Below, piece by piece: positions 15,539 through 23,296 of a stretch of 39,809 bases of DNA. Source of the DNA: Verrucomicrobiia bacterium. Its GTDB lineage: Bacteria; Verrucomicrobiota; Verrucomicrobiia; Verrucomicrobiales; DEV007. The stretch is from assembly GCA_020439995.1 (NCBI GenBank), contig JAGROY010000054.1:1-39809 (forward strand), in the 5' to 3' direction. A model generated the notes under the pieces. It ran no database searches, had not been told where the DNA came from, and saw nothing but the letters and a program-made list of their open reading frames with translations. Each line of letters opens with the position of its first letter. Position 1 is the first letter of the stretch. The position numbers were made by a program, and so were the translations under genes.

Positions 15539-17275
15539 CTACAGGATTTTCAGGAAGGCGACAAGTGCCGCTTTGTCGTCTACTGACAACCCGAGTCCTC
15601 CCCGATGTTTCGCAAGGTTCGGGTCGAGAGTTTCGGACAGAACAGGAGCGGCATCGTAGTGGTCGATCACTTCCTCCAGCGTGGCGAACCGTCCATCGTG
15701 CATGTAGGGGGCGGTGATGGCGATGTTTCGCAAGGAGGGCGTGCTGAACTTGAATCGATCACTGGCAAGGCCGGTAGTCTTTTCAAGGCCCATATCCGTC
15801 GTCGGCGCGAGGCCGTTGTTGTGGAATCCGTGATCGGTGAAGTGCGCGCCGCCGTGGCAATGGAAACAATCCGCGCCGCGTTTCCCTAGACGCGGTTCAG
15901 TCTCCGTAAAAAAGAGTTCGAAGCCCCGCTTTTCTTGTGGTGTTAAGGTCGCCTTGCCTTTTAACGATTGATCGAGTTTCGATTCAAAGCTCATGCGTGT
16001 AAGCAGGAAGTTCTCGATGGCAAGACTGATCGATTGCGGCGAAATGGTTCCCGACCCGAAGGCGGCGGAGAAGAGCGGAGGGTAGGCTGGATCGGCTCTG
16101 AGTTTGGCAACAACGTTCTCCAGTGATTCGTCCATTTCCAAATGATCCTGAATCGGCTGGAGTGATTGTTCGCGAAGTGAGGTCGCACGCCCGTCCCAGA
16201 AAAACCGGGATTTCCAGGCGAGATTGAACAGAGGCATCGAGTGTCTGGTGCCATGCTCGCCATCCACACCGGGACTGAAGCGGCGGGAATCCGCCAACGC
16301 ATCCCCCTGATGACAGGAAGCACAGGCAATCGTGTTGTTGCGGGAGAGCTTCGGCTCATGAAAGAGTTTATCCCCAAGTGTCACCCGCTGTTCGATGATC
16401 GGATTGTCCGATGGTAAGGCTGGCAGGGGAATGTGGCGTGGAAGCCTGATGGGAAACGGCTTCGGATTTGCAGGAAGATCGATGGGGCTCGGCGAGTTTT
16501 TGGGTTGGGGCACGCCGCCACTCCTGATTCCTGCGATGCGGAATGCGGAAGCAAGATTGGCCTTCAATCGATCAGAAACGGGATCCCCTTCGGACGAGTG
16601 CGTGGTTGTTCCATCGGTTGCGAAAGAGAGTCCGTCGAGAAGCTTCAACGGATCCAGGGCAATGGCGACACGTGACTCATTCCGCAAATCGAGATCAAGT
16701 GGCAGCGTGATCGCCGTGCGGTTGGGATCGCGGGCGAAGTGGTAGGCATACCCATCCGGGAGCTTTTGATCAGGAGTTCGCCAATGGCCTTCGATCGCCA
16801 GAAAGATGTAGCCTCCCTGCCAGTCCCAATGCAGCGCATTTATGTTGGGATTCAGTGGGCTGTTCGCGTTATGGCGGGCGGGGTCAGCGTGATTCGTCTC
16901 CTTGTCCGGCCCAATGTGGAAAGTGATGGATCGCAGCTGCTTCGCCGGGAGATCAGAGAAGCTGATCGTTGTCCCTTGATTCGCGACGTAGGCGACGGCT
17001 TCAGGAAGATCGACCTGCTCACCGTCGGCCAGCGTGACAGAGAATCCCGTGGCCAACCAGGCGAGACGAGTCACCGACAGCGACTCCCGGCGGGAATTCT
17101 CGTAGCGGAGAGAATCGATGAGCAGAGGCTTGGAATTGATTTCATGGACGAAATCGAGATGCAGGGGAGCTGCCTGAACTCCTGTGGAGGGAAACAGGAG
17201 AACAGGCAGCCACCGGAATAAGAAAGAGACAGCGGCCCTTTCAGCGTATCCGGATTTGATGGCGGGAAGTATCAT
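15539..17275 (-). CDS. MbnP-MbnH-like fusion: MbnP-like domain plus di-heme cytochrome c peroxidase/MauG-family enzyme
   Basis: A 578-residue exported protein; the ATG at 17275 gives a signal peptide ending near residue 36 (VLLFPSTGVQAAP). Residues about 37-255 resemble the MbnP family (HLDFVHEINSKPLLIDS, then NINALHWDWQGGYIFLAIEG at 144-163 with W150 and W152). Residues about 285-578 form a di-heme peroxidase/MauG-family domain with two c-heme sites, C318-x2-C321-H322 and C470-x2-C473-H474, and APYMHDGRF at 522-530. In methanotrophs MbnH is a separate di-heme enzyme that oxidises a tryptophan of MbnP to kynurenine, creating a copper site. Here enzyme and putative substrate are one chain. The PYMHDG methionine is at the position often ligating the high-potential heme in bacterial peroxidases, so MauG-like versus peroxidase chemistry is open. 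It is first in the cluster and has its own operator pair. Confidence 0.82.
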   Translation of the reverse strand: MILPAIKSGYAERAAVSFLFRWLPVLLFPSTGVQAAPLHLDFVHEINSKPLLIDSLRYENSRRESLSVTRLAWLATGFSVTLADGEQVDLPEAVAYVANQGTTISFSDLPAKQLRSITFHIGPDKETNHADPARHNANSPLNPNINALHWDWQGGYIFLAIEGHWRTPDQKLPDGYAYHFARDPNRTAITLPLDLDLRNESRVAIALDPLKLLDGLSFATDGTTTHSSEGDPVSDRLKANLASAFRIAGIRSGGVPQPKNSPSPIDLPANPKPFPIRLPRHIPLPALPSDNPIIEQRVTLGDKLFHEPKLSRNNTIACASCHQGDALADSRRFSPGVDGEHGTRHSMPLFNLAWKSRFFWDGRATSLREQSLQPIQDHLEMDESLENVVAKLRADPAYPPLFSAAFGSGTISPQSISLAIENFLLTRMSFESKLDQSLKGKATLTPQEKRGFELFFTETEPRLGKRGADCFHCHGGAHFTDHGFHNNGLAPTTDMGLEKTTGLASDRFKFSTPSLRNIAITAPYMHDGRFATLEEVIDHYDAAPVLSETLDPNLAKHRGGLGLSVDDKAALVAFLKIL

Positions 17276-17330
17276 GCTGAAGCGAGTGACGATTCCTGAA
17301 TCTTGCGTGCAATGCTGGATTCGCAATAGG

Positions 17331-17363
17331 GCTGGGACGAATCCGGGCATCCGTGGGATGAAC
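17331..17363 (-). promoter_or_regulatory. Putative LytTR operator, MbnP-MbnH fusion gene
   Basis: TGGGACGAA at 17333-17341 and TGGGATGAA at 17354-17362 repeat with the same 21-bp period as at the two other sites, with GG and AT again at the same spacer offsets. It lies 56-88 bases upstream of the fusion gene start, and about 90 bases upstream of the divergent Gfo/Idh/MocA gene, which could also be affected. The distal copy has one mismatch (C for T). Confidence 0.68.
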
Positions 17364-17450
17364 TCATCACTGAATGGTGCCGAATTCGGAGCGAACGGTT
17401 GCAGTGCTACGCCTATTTACCAAAGTAGATTTACCCTTTACCATCCCCCC

Positions 17451-18566
17451 ATGAGCAATGAAGAAAATGACAAAGCGAAAGGTGCATGCTGCGAGGAAAT
17501 CGAGCCTCCGCAGTTGGACGTCGCGCCATCGGCATCGGGCTATCGGCCAAGGATCGGCTTGATCGGCGCGGGTGGTATCACCGATCACCATCTGAAGGCG
17601 TACCGGAGGCTGGGCCTGGAGGTGGTTGCGATCGCCAATCCAACGATTGCAAAGGCGGAGGCACGTCGTGACGAATTCTACCCCGACGCGGAGGTCTTCA
17701 GCGATGGCTTCGAGCTGATCCGTAAGCGAACCGACATCGAGGTGCTCGACATCGCTACCCACCCCGGACCGCGTGTCGCATTGATTGAAGCCGCGCTGAA
17801 TGCTGGCCGCCACGTGCTTTCGCAGAAGCCATTCGTCGAGGATTTAGACGTTGGTGCGCGGCTGTGCGACCTCGCCGATGCGAAGGGCGTAAAACTTGGG
17901 GTCAACCAGAACGGCCGCTGGGCACCTTACTATCGTTACGCGTTGCAGGCGGTCCGCGCGGGATTGCTGGGGCAGGTGTCGAGCGTCGATTTTCTTGCTG
18001 GTTGGGATCACCGCTGGACCGAGGGCACACCCTTCAATGAAATCCATCATCTGTTGCTCTATGATTTCGGCGTGCACTGGTTCGATTTCGCGATGGCGTT
18101 CATGGAAGGACGCACGGCGCGCAAAGTTTACGCGAGCACCGCGCGTGCAAACTTCCAGACTGCAAAGCCGCCATTTCTTGCCACCGCAGTCATGGATTTC
18201 GATGGGGCGCAGGTACGCATCAGCTACAATGCCAACGTCGAGTATGGCCAGGAAGACCGCTTCGTAGTCTGTGGAGAAAAGGGCACCGTGCGGTCGGCTG
18301 GTGATGGGCTCACGGATCACAATTTCGGTCTGCAGCTGTTCACTGCTGGAGGCGTGGCGCGGCCCAAGTTCGACAGCACCTGGTTCGAGGTTGGCTTCGA
18401 GGGCACGATGATGGAGCTCCTTGCCGCCGTTGAACAGGGACGGGAACCCGAGAACAGCGGTCGTTCGAACCTGCGTAGCCTCGAACTCTGCTTCGCTGCC
18501 CTGCATAGCGCGGACACAGGTCTCGTCGTGGTTCCAGGAACGGTACGACGGGTGGGCAACGACTAG
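17451..18566 (+). CDS. Gfo/Idh/MocA family NAD(P)-dependent oxidoreductase
   Basis: A 371-residue cytoplasmic sugar or sugar-derivative dehydrogenase. The ATG at 17451 (MSNEENDKAK) is chosen because the in-frame upstream extension crosses the divergent promoter region. An N-terminal Rossmann fold begins at about residue 33 with IGLIGAGGITDHHLKAY (dinucleotide-binding glycines at 39-42). The usual EKP motif reads LSQKPFVED at 124-132: the catalytic Lys127 is kept but Glu is replaced by Gln. A C-terminal substrate domain follows (HHLLLYDFGVHWFDFAMAFM), containing the conserved helix histidine. The N-terminus has a Cys pair (GACCEE) not part of the fold. It is divergent from the MbnP-MbnH fusion gene and followed by a hairpin terminator. 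Substrate cannot be inferred. Confidence 0.9.
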   Translation: MSNEENDKAKGACCEEIEPPQLDVAPSASGYRPRIGLIGAGGITDHHLKAYRRLGLEVVAIANPTIAKAEARRDEFYPDAEVFSDGFELIRKRTDIEVLDIATHPGPRVALIEAALNAGRHVLSQKPFVEDLDVGARLCDLADAKGVKLGVNQNGRWAPYYRYALQAVRAGLLGQVSSVDFLAGWDHRWTEGTPFNEIHHLLLYDFGVHWFDFAMAFMEGRTARKVYASTARANFQTAKPPFLATAVMDFDGAQVRISYNANVEYGQEDRFVVCGEKGTVRSAGDGLTDHNFGLQLFTAGGVARPKFDSTWFEVGFEGTMMELLAAVEQGREPENSGRSNLRSLELCFAALHSADTGLVVVPGTVRRVGND

Positions 18567-18599
18567 CGCAAGATCGTGCGGTGTGTATAGAAACGGAAA

Positions 18600-18629
18600 G
18601 CCCCGGCAACTCACTCAAGCTGCCGGGGC
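18600..18629 (+). terminator. Hairpin terminator after the oxidoreductase gene
   Basis: GCCCCGGCA (18600-18608) and TGCCGGGGC (18621-18629) form a perfect 9-bp GC-rich stem with a 12-base loop, 34 bases after the stop codon. The downstream T-tract is weak (CTTATCC), so termination may be imperfect or the hairpin may mainly protect the mRNA end. Confidence 0.6.
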
Positions 18630-18762
18630 CTTATCCATCGATACTTGGTTTCTTGTAGGATCAAAATCGCATCGACAGGATGCGACTGACTTCCACTTTC
18701 TGAGCAGCGTTCGTGCCACCCGGTTGAGCAAAATGCGCGATGGTACTTCTACACTTCAGCAT

Positions 18763-19122
18763 TCACCGGGCTTTAAGGGTGATTTCGGCATCGCCAGGAG
18801 CTGGGCCATCGCCATTATTGACAATCATGAGATCACTGTTGGGTTTTTCGTAGCCATCCTTTTCACCGCTTCCTTTCATTTCGCGCTCCTCTCTAAAGGA
18901 AAAGGATTCGATAACGAACGATTCGGCCTGAGCGCTCCATTCTGCGTCTTCAGCAGTGGTTGGGCAAGAATACTCAACCTTGGTATAGTTGAGCGCAATT
19001 TCCTCGGTACGTGCGTCGCCGCTTTTGCTCCAGCTCGAAATAAGACGATGAAACGGTGCTGACGAGCCGCTGATCAAGTCTATAGATTTCCCTGTCTGGT
19101 TGTCTCTACAAAATGATGGTGA
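18763..19122 (-). pseudogene. Probable C-terminal remnant of an Hcp-like tube protein
   Basis: A minus-strand frame open from 19122 to a TGA at 18763-18765 has no ATG at its start; only a TTG at 19077 is available. It contains HRLISSWSKSGD then ARTEEIALNYTKVEYSC, which resembles the C-terminal strands of the Hcp/type VI tube family. The expected N-terminal half is absent because the frame stops at 19123 and a gene of the opposite strand begins at 19181. After the TGA the same frame continues for 33 sensible-looking codons to a second stop at about 18661 (ending KVEVSRILSMRF), suggesting an in-frame nonsense mutation. I read it as gene debris; the Hcp assignment is by eye. Confidence 0.4.
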
Positions 19123-19180
19123 CTAAATGTGAAGATGCCGGATTGAGCTTGAGAGCCGCATCGTATACGGTTCGTCCCTG

Positions 19181-20359
19181 ATGAGACATTTCCTACTGTT
19201 TGCTGCGGTCTACGCTATCACGTCGATAGACCCCAGTCTTGGTGAAACGCCCGCCGCACCCCAGATTGACTACGTCGAGCCGGGTGCCGTTCAATTTGGT
19301 CTAAGCGATCCTTCGGTAATATGGATAGATGATTTCGACAACGATGAAGTGCAAGACCACTATGCGGAAAGAAATGGAGAGACGACCGACGAGATGCGCA
19401 TGGGGAGCACAGGAAAGTCACTGCGCATGCTTTATCCTAAAGGTCATCGCGGGAAGGGCGGACGTAAGCTTTTCTTTGGCGATTCTCCGGTTTACCCGAA
19501 CAAAGCGGTTCGCAAAGGCGAGGTTTTCCAGGACATCTACTGGCGTATTTATGTGAAACATCAGGCGGGCTGGCAGGGCGGCGGTCCGGCCAAACTGTCC
19601 CGAGCCACCAGCATGGCCACATCCAAATGGGCACAAGCGATGATCTCCCATGTGTGGAGCAGCGGTGAATCGTTGACCTTGGACCCGGCATCCGGGATAA
19701 AAAATGATCAATTGGTCACGACTCGGTACAATGACTTTGAGAACCTGCGCTGGCTCGGCAATAAACCACCTTCCTCGTTCAAAATCCACGCGACAGAGGA
19801 AGCGGGCCGCTGGGTGTGCGTGGAGGCACGGGCAAAATTGAACACACCGGGCAAACGTGACGGTGAGAATCAACTGTGGATCGATGGTCGACTGGAGACT
19901 GAGCGAACGGGACTCGATTGGCGTGGAACCTACGCCAGGACGGGCATCAATGCGGTGTTTCTTGAAGCCTACTGGAACAGTGGATCGCCGGTCGAGCAGT
20001 CACGCTGGATCGACAACTTTGTCATTTCTACCCGTCCGATCGGGCCGATCACTTCGGCGCCCGACCCTGTTGTCGTAAGAACCCCTTACACTGGTGTTGG
20101 TGGTTTACGGGCATGGCAACTTGAAGTGTCCAGTGACCCAGATGGAAAGAATGTCGTTTGGAGATCTAGTCCCATTGAGGAAGGAGATCGTGTCACTGTT
20201 GATGTGAGAAAGGGAGACTTCCTTTCATCCGGGAGCAAGGATGCAAATCGTCTGGTACCTGGTACCGTTTATTTCGTCCGTGCGCGTCAACAGGCGATGG
20301 ATTCGTCTGAGTGGTCGGAGTGGAGTCGCTGGCACCAGCCATTCAAGACGCCTCATTGA
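19181..20359 (+). CDS. Secreted jelly-roll protein, possible polysaccharide lyase
   Basis: A 392-residue exported protein; the ATG at 19181 gives a short signal peptide ending near residue 21 (SIDPSLGETP). Residues about 40-285 look like a concanavalin-type beta-jelly roll as in alginate/polysaccharide lyase families (QDIYWRIYVKHQAGW, QLWIDGRLETERTGLDWRG, NAVFLEAYWNSGSP, RWIDNFVIST). Residues about 295-390 look like a fibronectin III-type module (GTVYFVRARQQAMDSSEWSE). I see no definitive catalytic signature, so a carbohydrate-binding role is equally possible. It lies 49 bases ahead of the beta-helix/GH18 gene on the same strand, suggesting a small polysaccharide-degrading unit. The 5' end overlaps debris of the opposite strand. 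Confidence 0.65.
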   Translation: MRHFLLFAAVYAITSIDPSLGETPAAPQIDYVEPGAVQFGLSDPSVIWIDDFDNDEVQDHYAERNGETTDEMRMGSTGKSLRMLYPKGHRGKGGRKLFFGDSPVYPNKAVRKGEVFQDIYWRIYVKHQAGWQGGGPAKLSRATSMATSKWAQAMISHVWSSGESLTLDPASGIKNDQLVTTRYNDFENLRWLGNKPPSSFKIHATEEAGRWVCVEARAKLNTPGKRDGENQLWIDGRLETERTGLDWRGTYARTGINAVFLEAYWNSGSPVEQSRWIDNFVISTRPIGPITSAPDPVVVRTPYTGVGGLRAWQLEVSSDPDGKNVVWRSSPIEEGDRVTVDVRKGDFLSSGSKDANRLVPGTVYFVRARQQAMDSSEWSEWSRWHQPFKTPH

Positions 20360-20408
20360 GCTGCCTGCCGAATCGATTCCCTCACATTGCAATATTCCCA
20401 ACTTCGCC

Positions 20409-22727
20409 ATGAAAATCTGTCTCTTAATTCTCGCCGTGGCCTTTTCCGGTTCGTATGCCCTGGGTGCCGGAATCATCATCCGTGTGCCGGAGCAACATCA
20501 GTCGATTCAGGCGGCAATTGATGTTGCCAGGCCAGGTGATGCGATCGAAGTCAAACCGGCGACCTATCGCGAGCGGATTGTTTTGAAACCGGGTGTCACG
20601 GTTCGCAGTGTTGGCGAAGAAGGCAAGGGAGAGCTTGGACTGCGGCGGGCCGAGGTGACGATTATCGACGGAGGTGGGAATGGTAGCGACTTTCCGGGTG
20701 TCACGATGGCGGACGGGGCCACACTCGACGGTTTCACTGTCACGAATGTTGGTGGCTACGACGACGAGAAGTGGCAGGAACACTGGGACGGAAAGGGAGA
20801 GGATCAGCCGCATGATCGGATTGGGCAGTTTGGCGTTCCTGGAATTGTAATCACCGGTGTGACTTGCAAGGTGATGAACAATATTGTGCACCACATCGGC
20901 GATACGGGCATCGTGATTCGCGGGGAGGAAGGCAAATCCTGTGCTCCACTCGTTTCGGCAAACATTTGCTATCGCAACATGGGTGGCGGCATTGGATCAA
21001 TGGCTGGCTCGACAGCGGTGATCGATGGCAATATCTGCTTCGAGAATTTCTATGCTGGGATTGGTCAAGACGGCGCGGATCCACTGGTGACTGGCAACGT
21101 CTGCTATAGCAATGTCAGGGCGGGGATCGGCGTGAGCAATGGCGCAAGTCCTGTGGTTCGGAAGAACCGCTGCTTCGGAAACCGGCGCGCTGGCATCGGC
21201 ATCCGAACCAGCGCCGCCACGCGCCCCGTAATCGAGGACAACGACTGCTACGAAAACGAAATGGCCGGAATCGGCACGGAGGACGAAGCTGCGCCGATTG
21301 TTTTCGGCAATCGTTGCTACCGCAATAAGCTCGCTGGAATCGGTTGTCGTGCACGCAGTTCGGCGCTGATCCGTGACAATCACTGCTACGAGAACAGCGC
21401 GGCCGGAATCGGCGTGGCATCAGCCGATCCATTGATCCTCCGAAACCGCCTTGAGAAGAACCAGACTGCAGGGATCGGAATCAGCGGCGATTCGAAAGCA
21501 CGTGTTATCGACAACACCTGCATCGAAAATCGGCTCGTTGCAGTCGGCATTCCAGATGGAAGCAGCGCGATCCTTCAGCGCAATACCCTTGTCCGGACGG
21601 GAGGCATGCCGCCCATCGTTGCTATCCTTGGCGGTTCGGAAGCGGTGCTGGTCGGCAATACGATCACAGGAGGAGGCGTGGCTGGCATCCTGTTGGAGGG
21701 GCAGTTGGATGCGATTGGAAATCTGATCGAGGGGCAGAATGGAGGGGCAGGAATTCTAGTGCGTGAGAGCAGTAAGGTTACTCTCACCGAGAACAACATC
21801 AGCGGGTACCGGATATCCGTGAATGATCAACGAGTCGAATCAGGGTCAGTTGCAGAGCAGAGGGAGTTCAAAGTGATCGGTTACTTGCCTTCCTGGTCGG
21901 GGAATTCAGACAAACTCCAGTACGATAAACTGACTCACATCAACTACAGCTTCATCGTCCCCAATCCAGACGGATCACTCAGAGACCTTCCCAGGCCGGA
22001 AATGCTGAAGGATCTTGTGGACCGTGCCCATGCGAACAATGTGAAAGTCGGGATCGCCATTGGGGGATGGAATGGTGGCGATGATAGTACGTTTGAAACA
22101 TTGGCAGCGGTGCCTGAATCCCGAAGCAGGTTTGTCAGCGAAACCATGAACCTCGTCAGAACCTATGAGCTTGATGGCGTAGATATGGACTGGGAATACC
22201 CAGACGCCGGCGATTCGGGAGGACACTTTCTCACACTGATGCGGGAACTGTCTGTCGGGCTGCACCATAAAGGCAAGTTTCTCTCTGCGGCAGTTGTCTC
22301 CCTTGGGCGCACGGGCAAAGGTATCAGGAAGGAAGTCTTCCCGCTGATCGACATGCTGAACATTATGGCCTACGACGGCAGGGATCACAGTCTGTACTCG
22401 CAGGCAGAGGCATCGATTCAATACTGGAGTGATCGCGGTTGCCCGAAGGACAAGATCATTCTCGGACTTCCCTTTTACGGTCGCAGCCCCTACCGGGCCT
22501 ACCGCGATTTGGTTCGCGACGATCCAACCGCTCCGGGCAAGGACGCCCTTGGGGAGATTCGTTACAACGGCATTGCAACGATGCAGAAAAAGACGCGACT
22601 GGCCATGGAGAAAGGGGGAGGTATCATGATCTGGGAACTCTCCCAGGACGTCGAAGGCAACGATTCATTGCTCAAAGCGGTGACTGAAGTCATCCGGGCG
22701 AAGGCTCTACCACAGTCACCCGAGTGA
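20409..22727 (+). CDS. Secreted parallel beta-helix/GH18 chitinase-like fusion
   Basis: A 772-residue exported enzyme. The ATG at 20409 (MKICLLILAVAFSGSYALGA) supplies the signal peptide; the frame open upstream overlaps the previous gene and is ignored. Residues about 25-470 form a right-handed parallel beta-helix of the NosD/CASH type: about nine 22-24 residue coils, each with an N-x-C-(Y/F)-x-N turn followed by AGIG, stacking cysteines in a ladder. Residues about 485-770 form a glycoside hydrolase family 18 barrel: KVIGYLPSW, KVGIAIGGWNGG, DGVDMDWEYP with D594 and catalytic E596, NIMAYDGRD, ILGLPFYGR and GIMIWELSQD. GH18 enzymes cleave beta-1,4 N-acetylglucosamine linkages of chitin or peptidoglycan-like glycans. 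The beta-helix may bind a polymer. Followed after 16 bases by a small membrane-protein gene. Confidence 0.92.
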   Translation: MKICLLILAVAFSGSYALGAGIIIRVPEQHQSIQAAIDVARPGDAIEVKPATYRERIVLKPGVTVRSVGEEGKGELGLRRAEVTIIDGGGNGSDFPGVTMADGATLDGFTVTNVGGYDDEKWQEHWDGKGEDQPHDRIGQFGVPGIVITGVTCKVMNNIVHHIGDTGIVIRGEEGKSCAPLVSANICYRNMGGGIGSMAGSTAVIDGNICFENFYAGIGQDGADPLVTGNVCYSNVRAGIGVSNGASPVVRKNRCFGNRRAGIGIRTSAATRPVIEDNDCYENEMAGIGTEDEAAPIVFGNRCYRNKLAGIGCRARSSALIRDNHCYENSAAGIGVASADPLILRNRLEKNQTAGIGISGDSKARVIDNTCIENRLVAVGIPDGSSAILQRNTLVRTGGMPPIVAILGGSEAVLVGNTITGGGVAGILLEGQLDAIGNLIEGQNGGAGILVRESSKVTLTENNISGYRISVNDQRVESGSVAEQREFKVIGYLPSWSGNSDKLQYDKLTHINYSFIVPNPDGSLRDLPRPEMLKDLVDRAHANNVKVGIAIGGWNGGDDSTFETLAAVPESRSRFVSETMNLVRTYELDGVDMDWEYPDAGDSGGHFLTLMRELSVGLHHKGKFLSAAVVSLGRTGKGIRKEVFPLIDMLNIMAYDGRDHSLYSQAEASIQYWSDRGCPKDKIILGLPFYGRSPYRAYRDLVRDDPTAPGKDALGEIRYNGIATMQKKTRLAMEKGGGIMIWELSQDVEGNDSLLKAVTEVIRAKALPQSPE

Positions 22728-22743
22728 ACCAGAACAGCCACTC

Positions 22744-23238
22744 ATGAAACAGCATTCTTATTCTGCGCCCTGGGCGACCTCGCTGAAGGTCATCTCGATT
22801 GTATCGACAGTCTTGCTGCCCGCGATCGTCTGGCTGATTCCCTTGCCGGAAGACAGTAGTCTGGCGGCGCGTTCAGGAATCTGGGCTATTCCATTGCTGC
22901 TTCTAGCCACCTGCGCCCTTTTCACAGTGCGGGGCTACGAACTGATCAATGGCGTGCTCCAGGTCCAGCGTTTACTTTGGAAGACGCGCATTCCATTGAG
23001 TTCCCTGACGGATGCTGAGTGGCGGCATGGCATATTTCGCAGGGCCATTCGCGCCTGTGGCAACGGTGGGCTGTATTCATTCACAGGTTGGTACTATCAA
23101 AAATCGATCGGCTCTTTCCGCGTACTCGCGACACGCACCAATGATGCCGTCATCCTGACATTCAGCGACCGCAAACCGATCGTCGTTACTCCCAATGATC
23201 CGGAAGCTTTTGTTGCGGCGATCAAGGCAAGTTCCTGA
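22744..23238 (+). CDS. PH-like domain membrane protein
   Basis: A 164-residue protein starting at the ATG at 22744, 16 bases after the GH18 stop, hence probably co-transcribed. Two hydrophobic segments lie at about 15-32 and 44-62, separated by a short loop. The C-terminal 95 residues read like a bacterial PH domain (GYELINGVLQVQRLLWKTRI, IPLSSLTDAEWR, ending VVTPNDPEAFVAAIK, the usual closing helix of such domains). Bacterial PH membrane proteins are of mostly unknown function. No link to chitin metabolism is visible beyond adjacency. Confidence 0.75.
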   Translation: MKQHSYSAPWATSLKVISIVSTVLLPAIVWLIPLPEDSSLAARSGIWAIPLLLLATCALFTVRGYELINGVLQVQRLLWKTRIPLSSLTDAEWRHGIFRRAIRACGNGGLYSFTGWYYQKSIGSFRVLATRTNDAVILTFSDRKPIVVTPNDPEAFVAAIKASS

Positions 23239-23296
23239 AGTGTCCACGCTATCACTGCCTGACCGCGAGCAGCGAGCGTCTTCAGTATATGATTTC

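Noticed and set aside
18421..19062. A 213-codon plus-strand frame
   Set aside because: It starts inside the Gfo/Idh/MocA gene in another frame, crosses that gene's hairpin terminator and has no recognisable domain.
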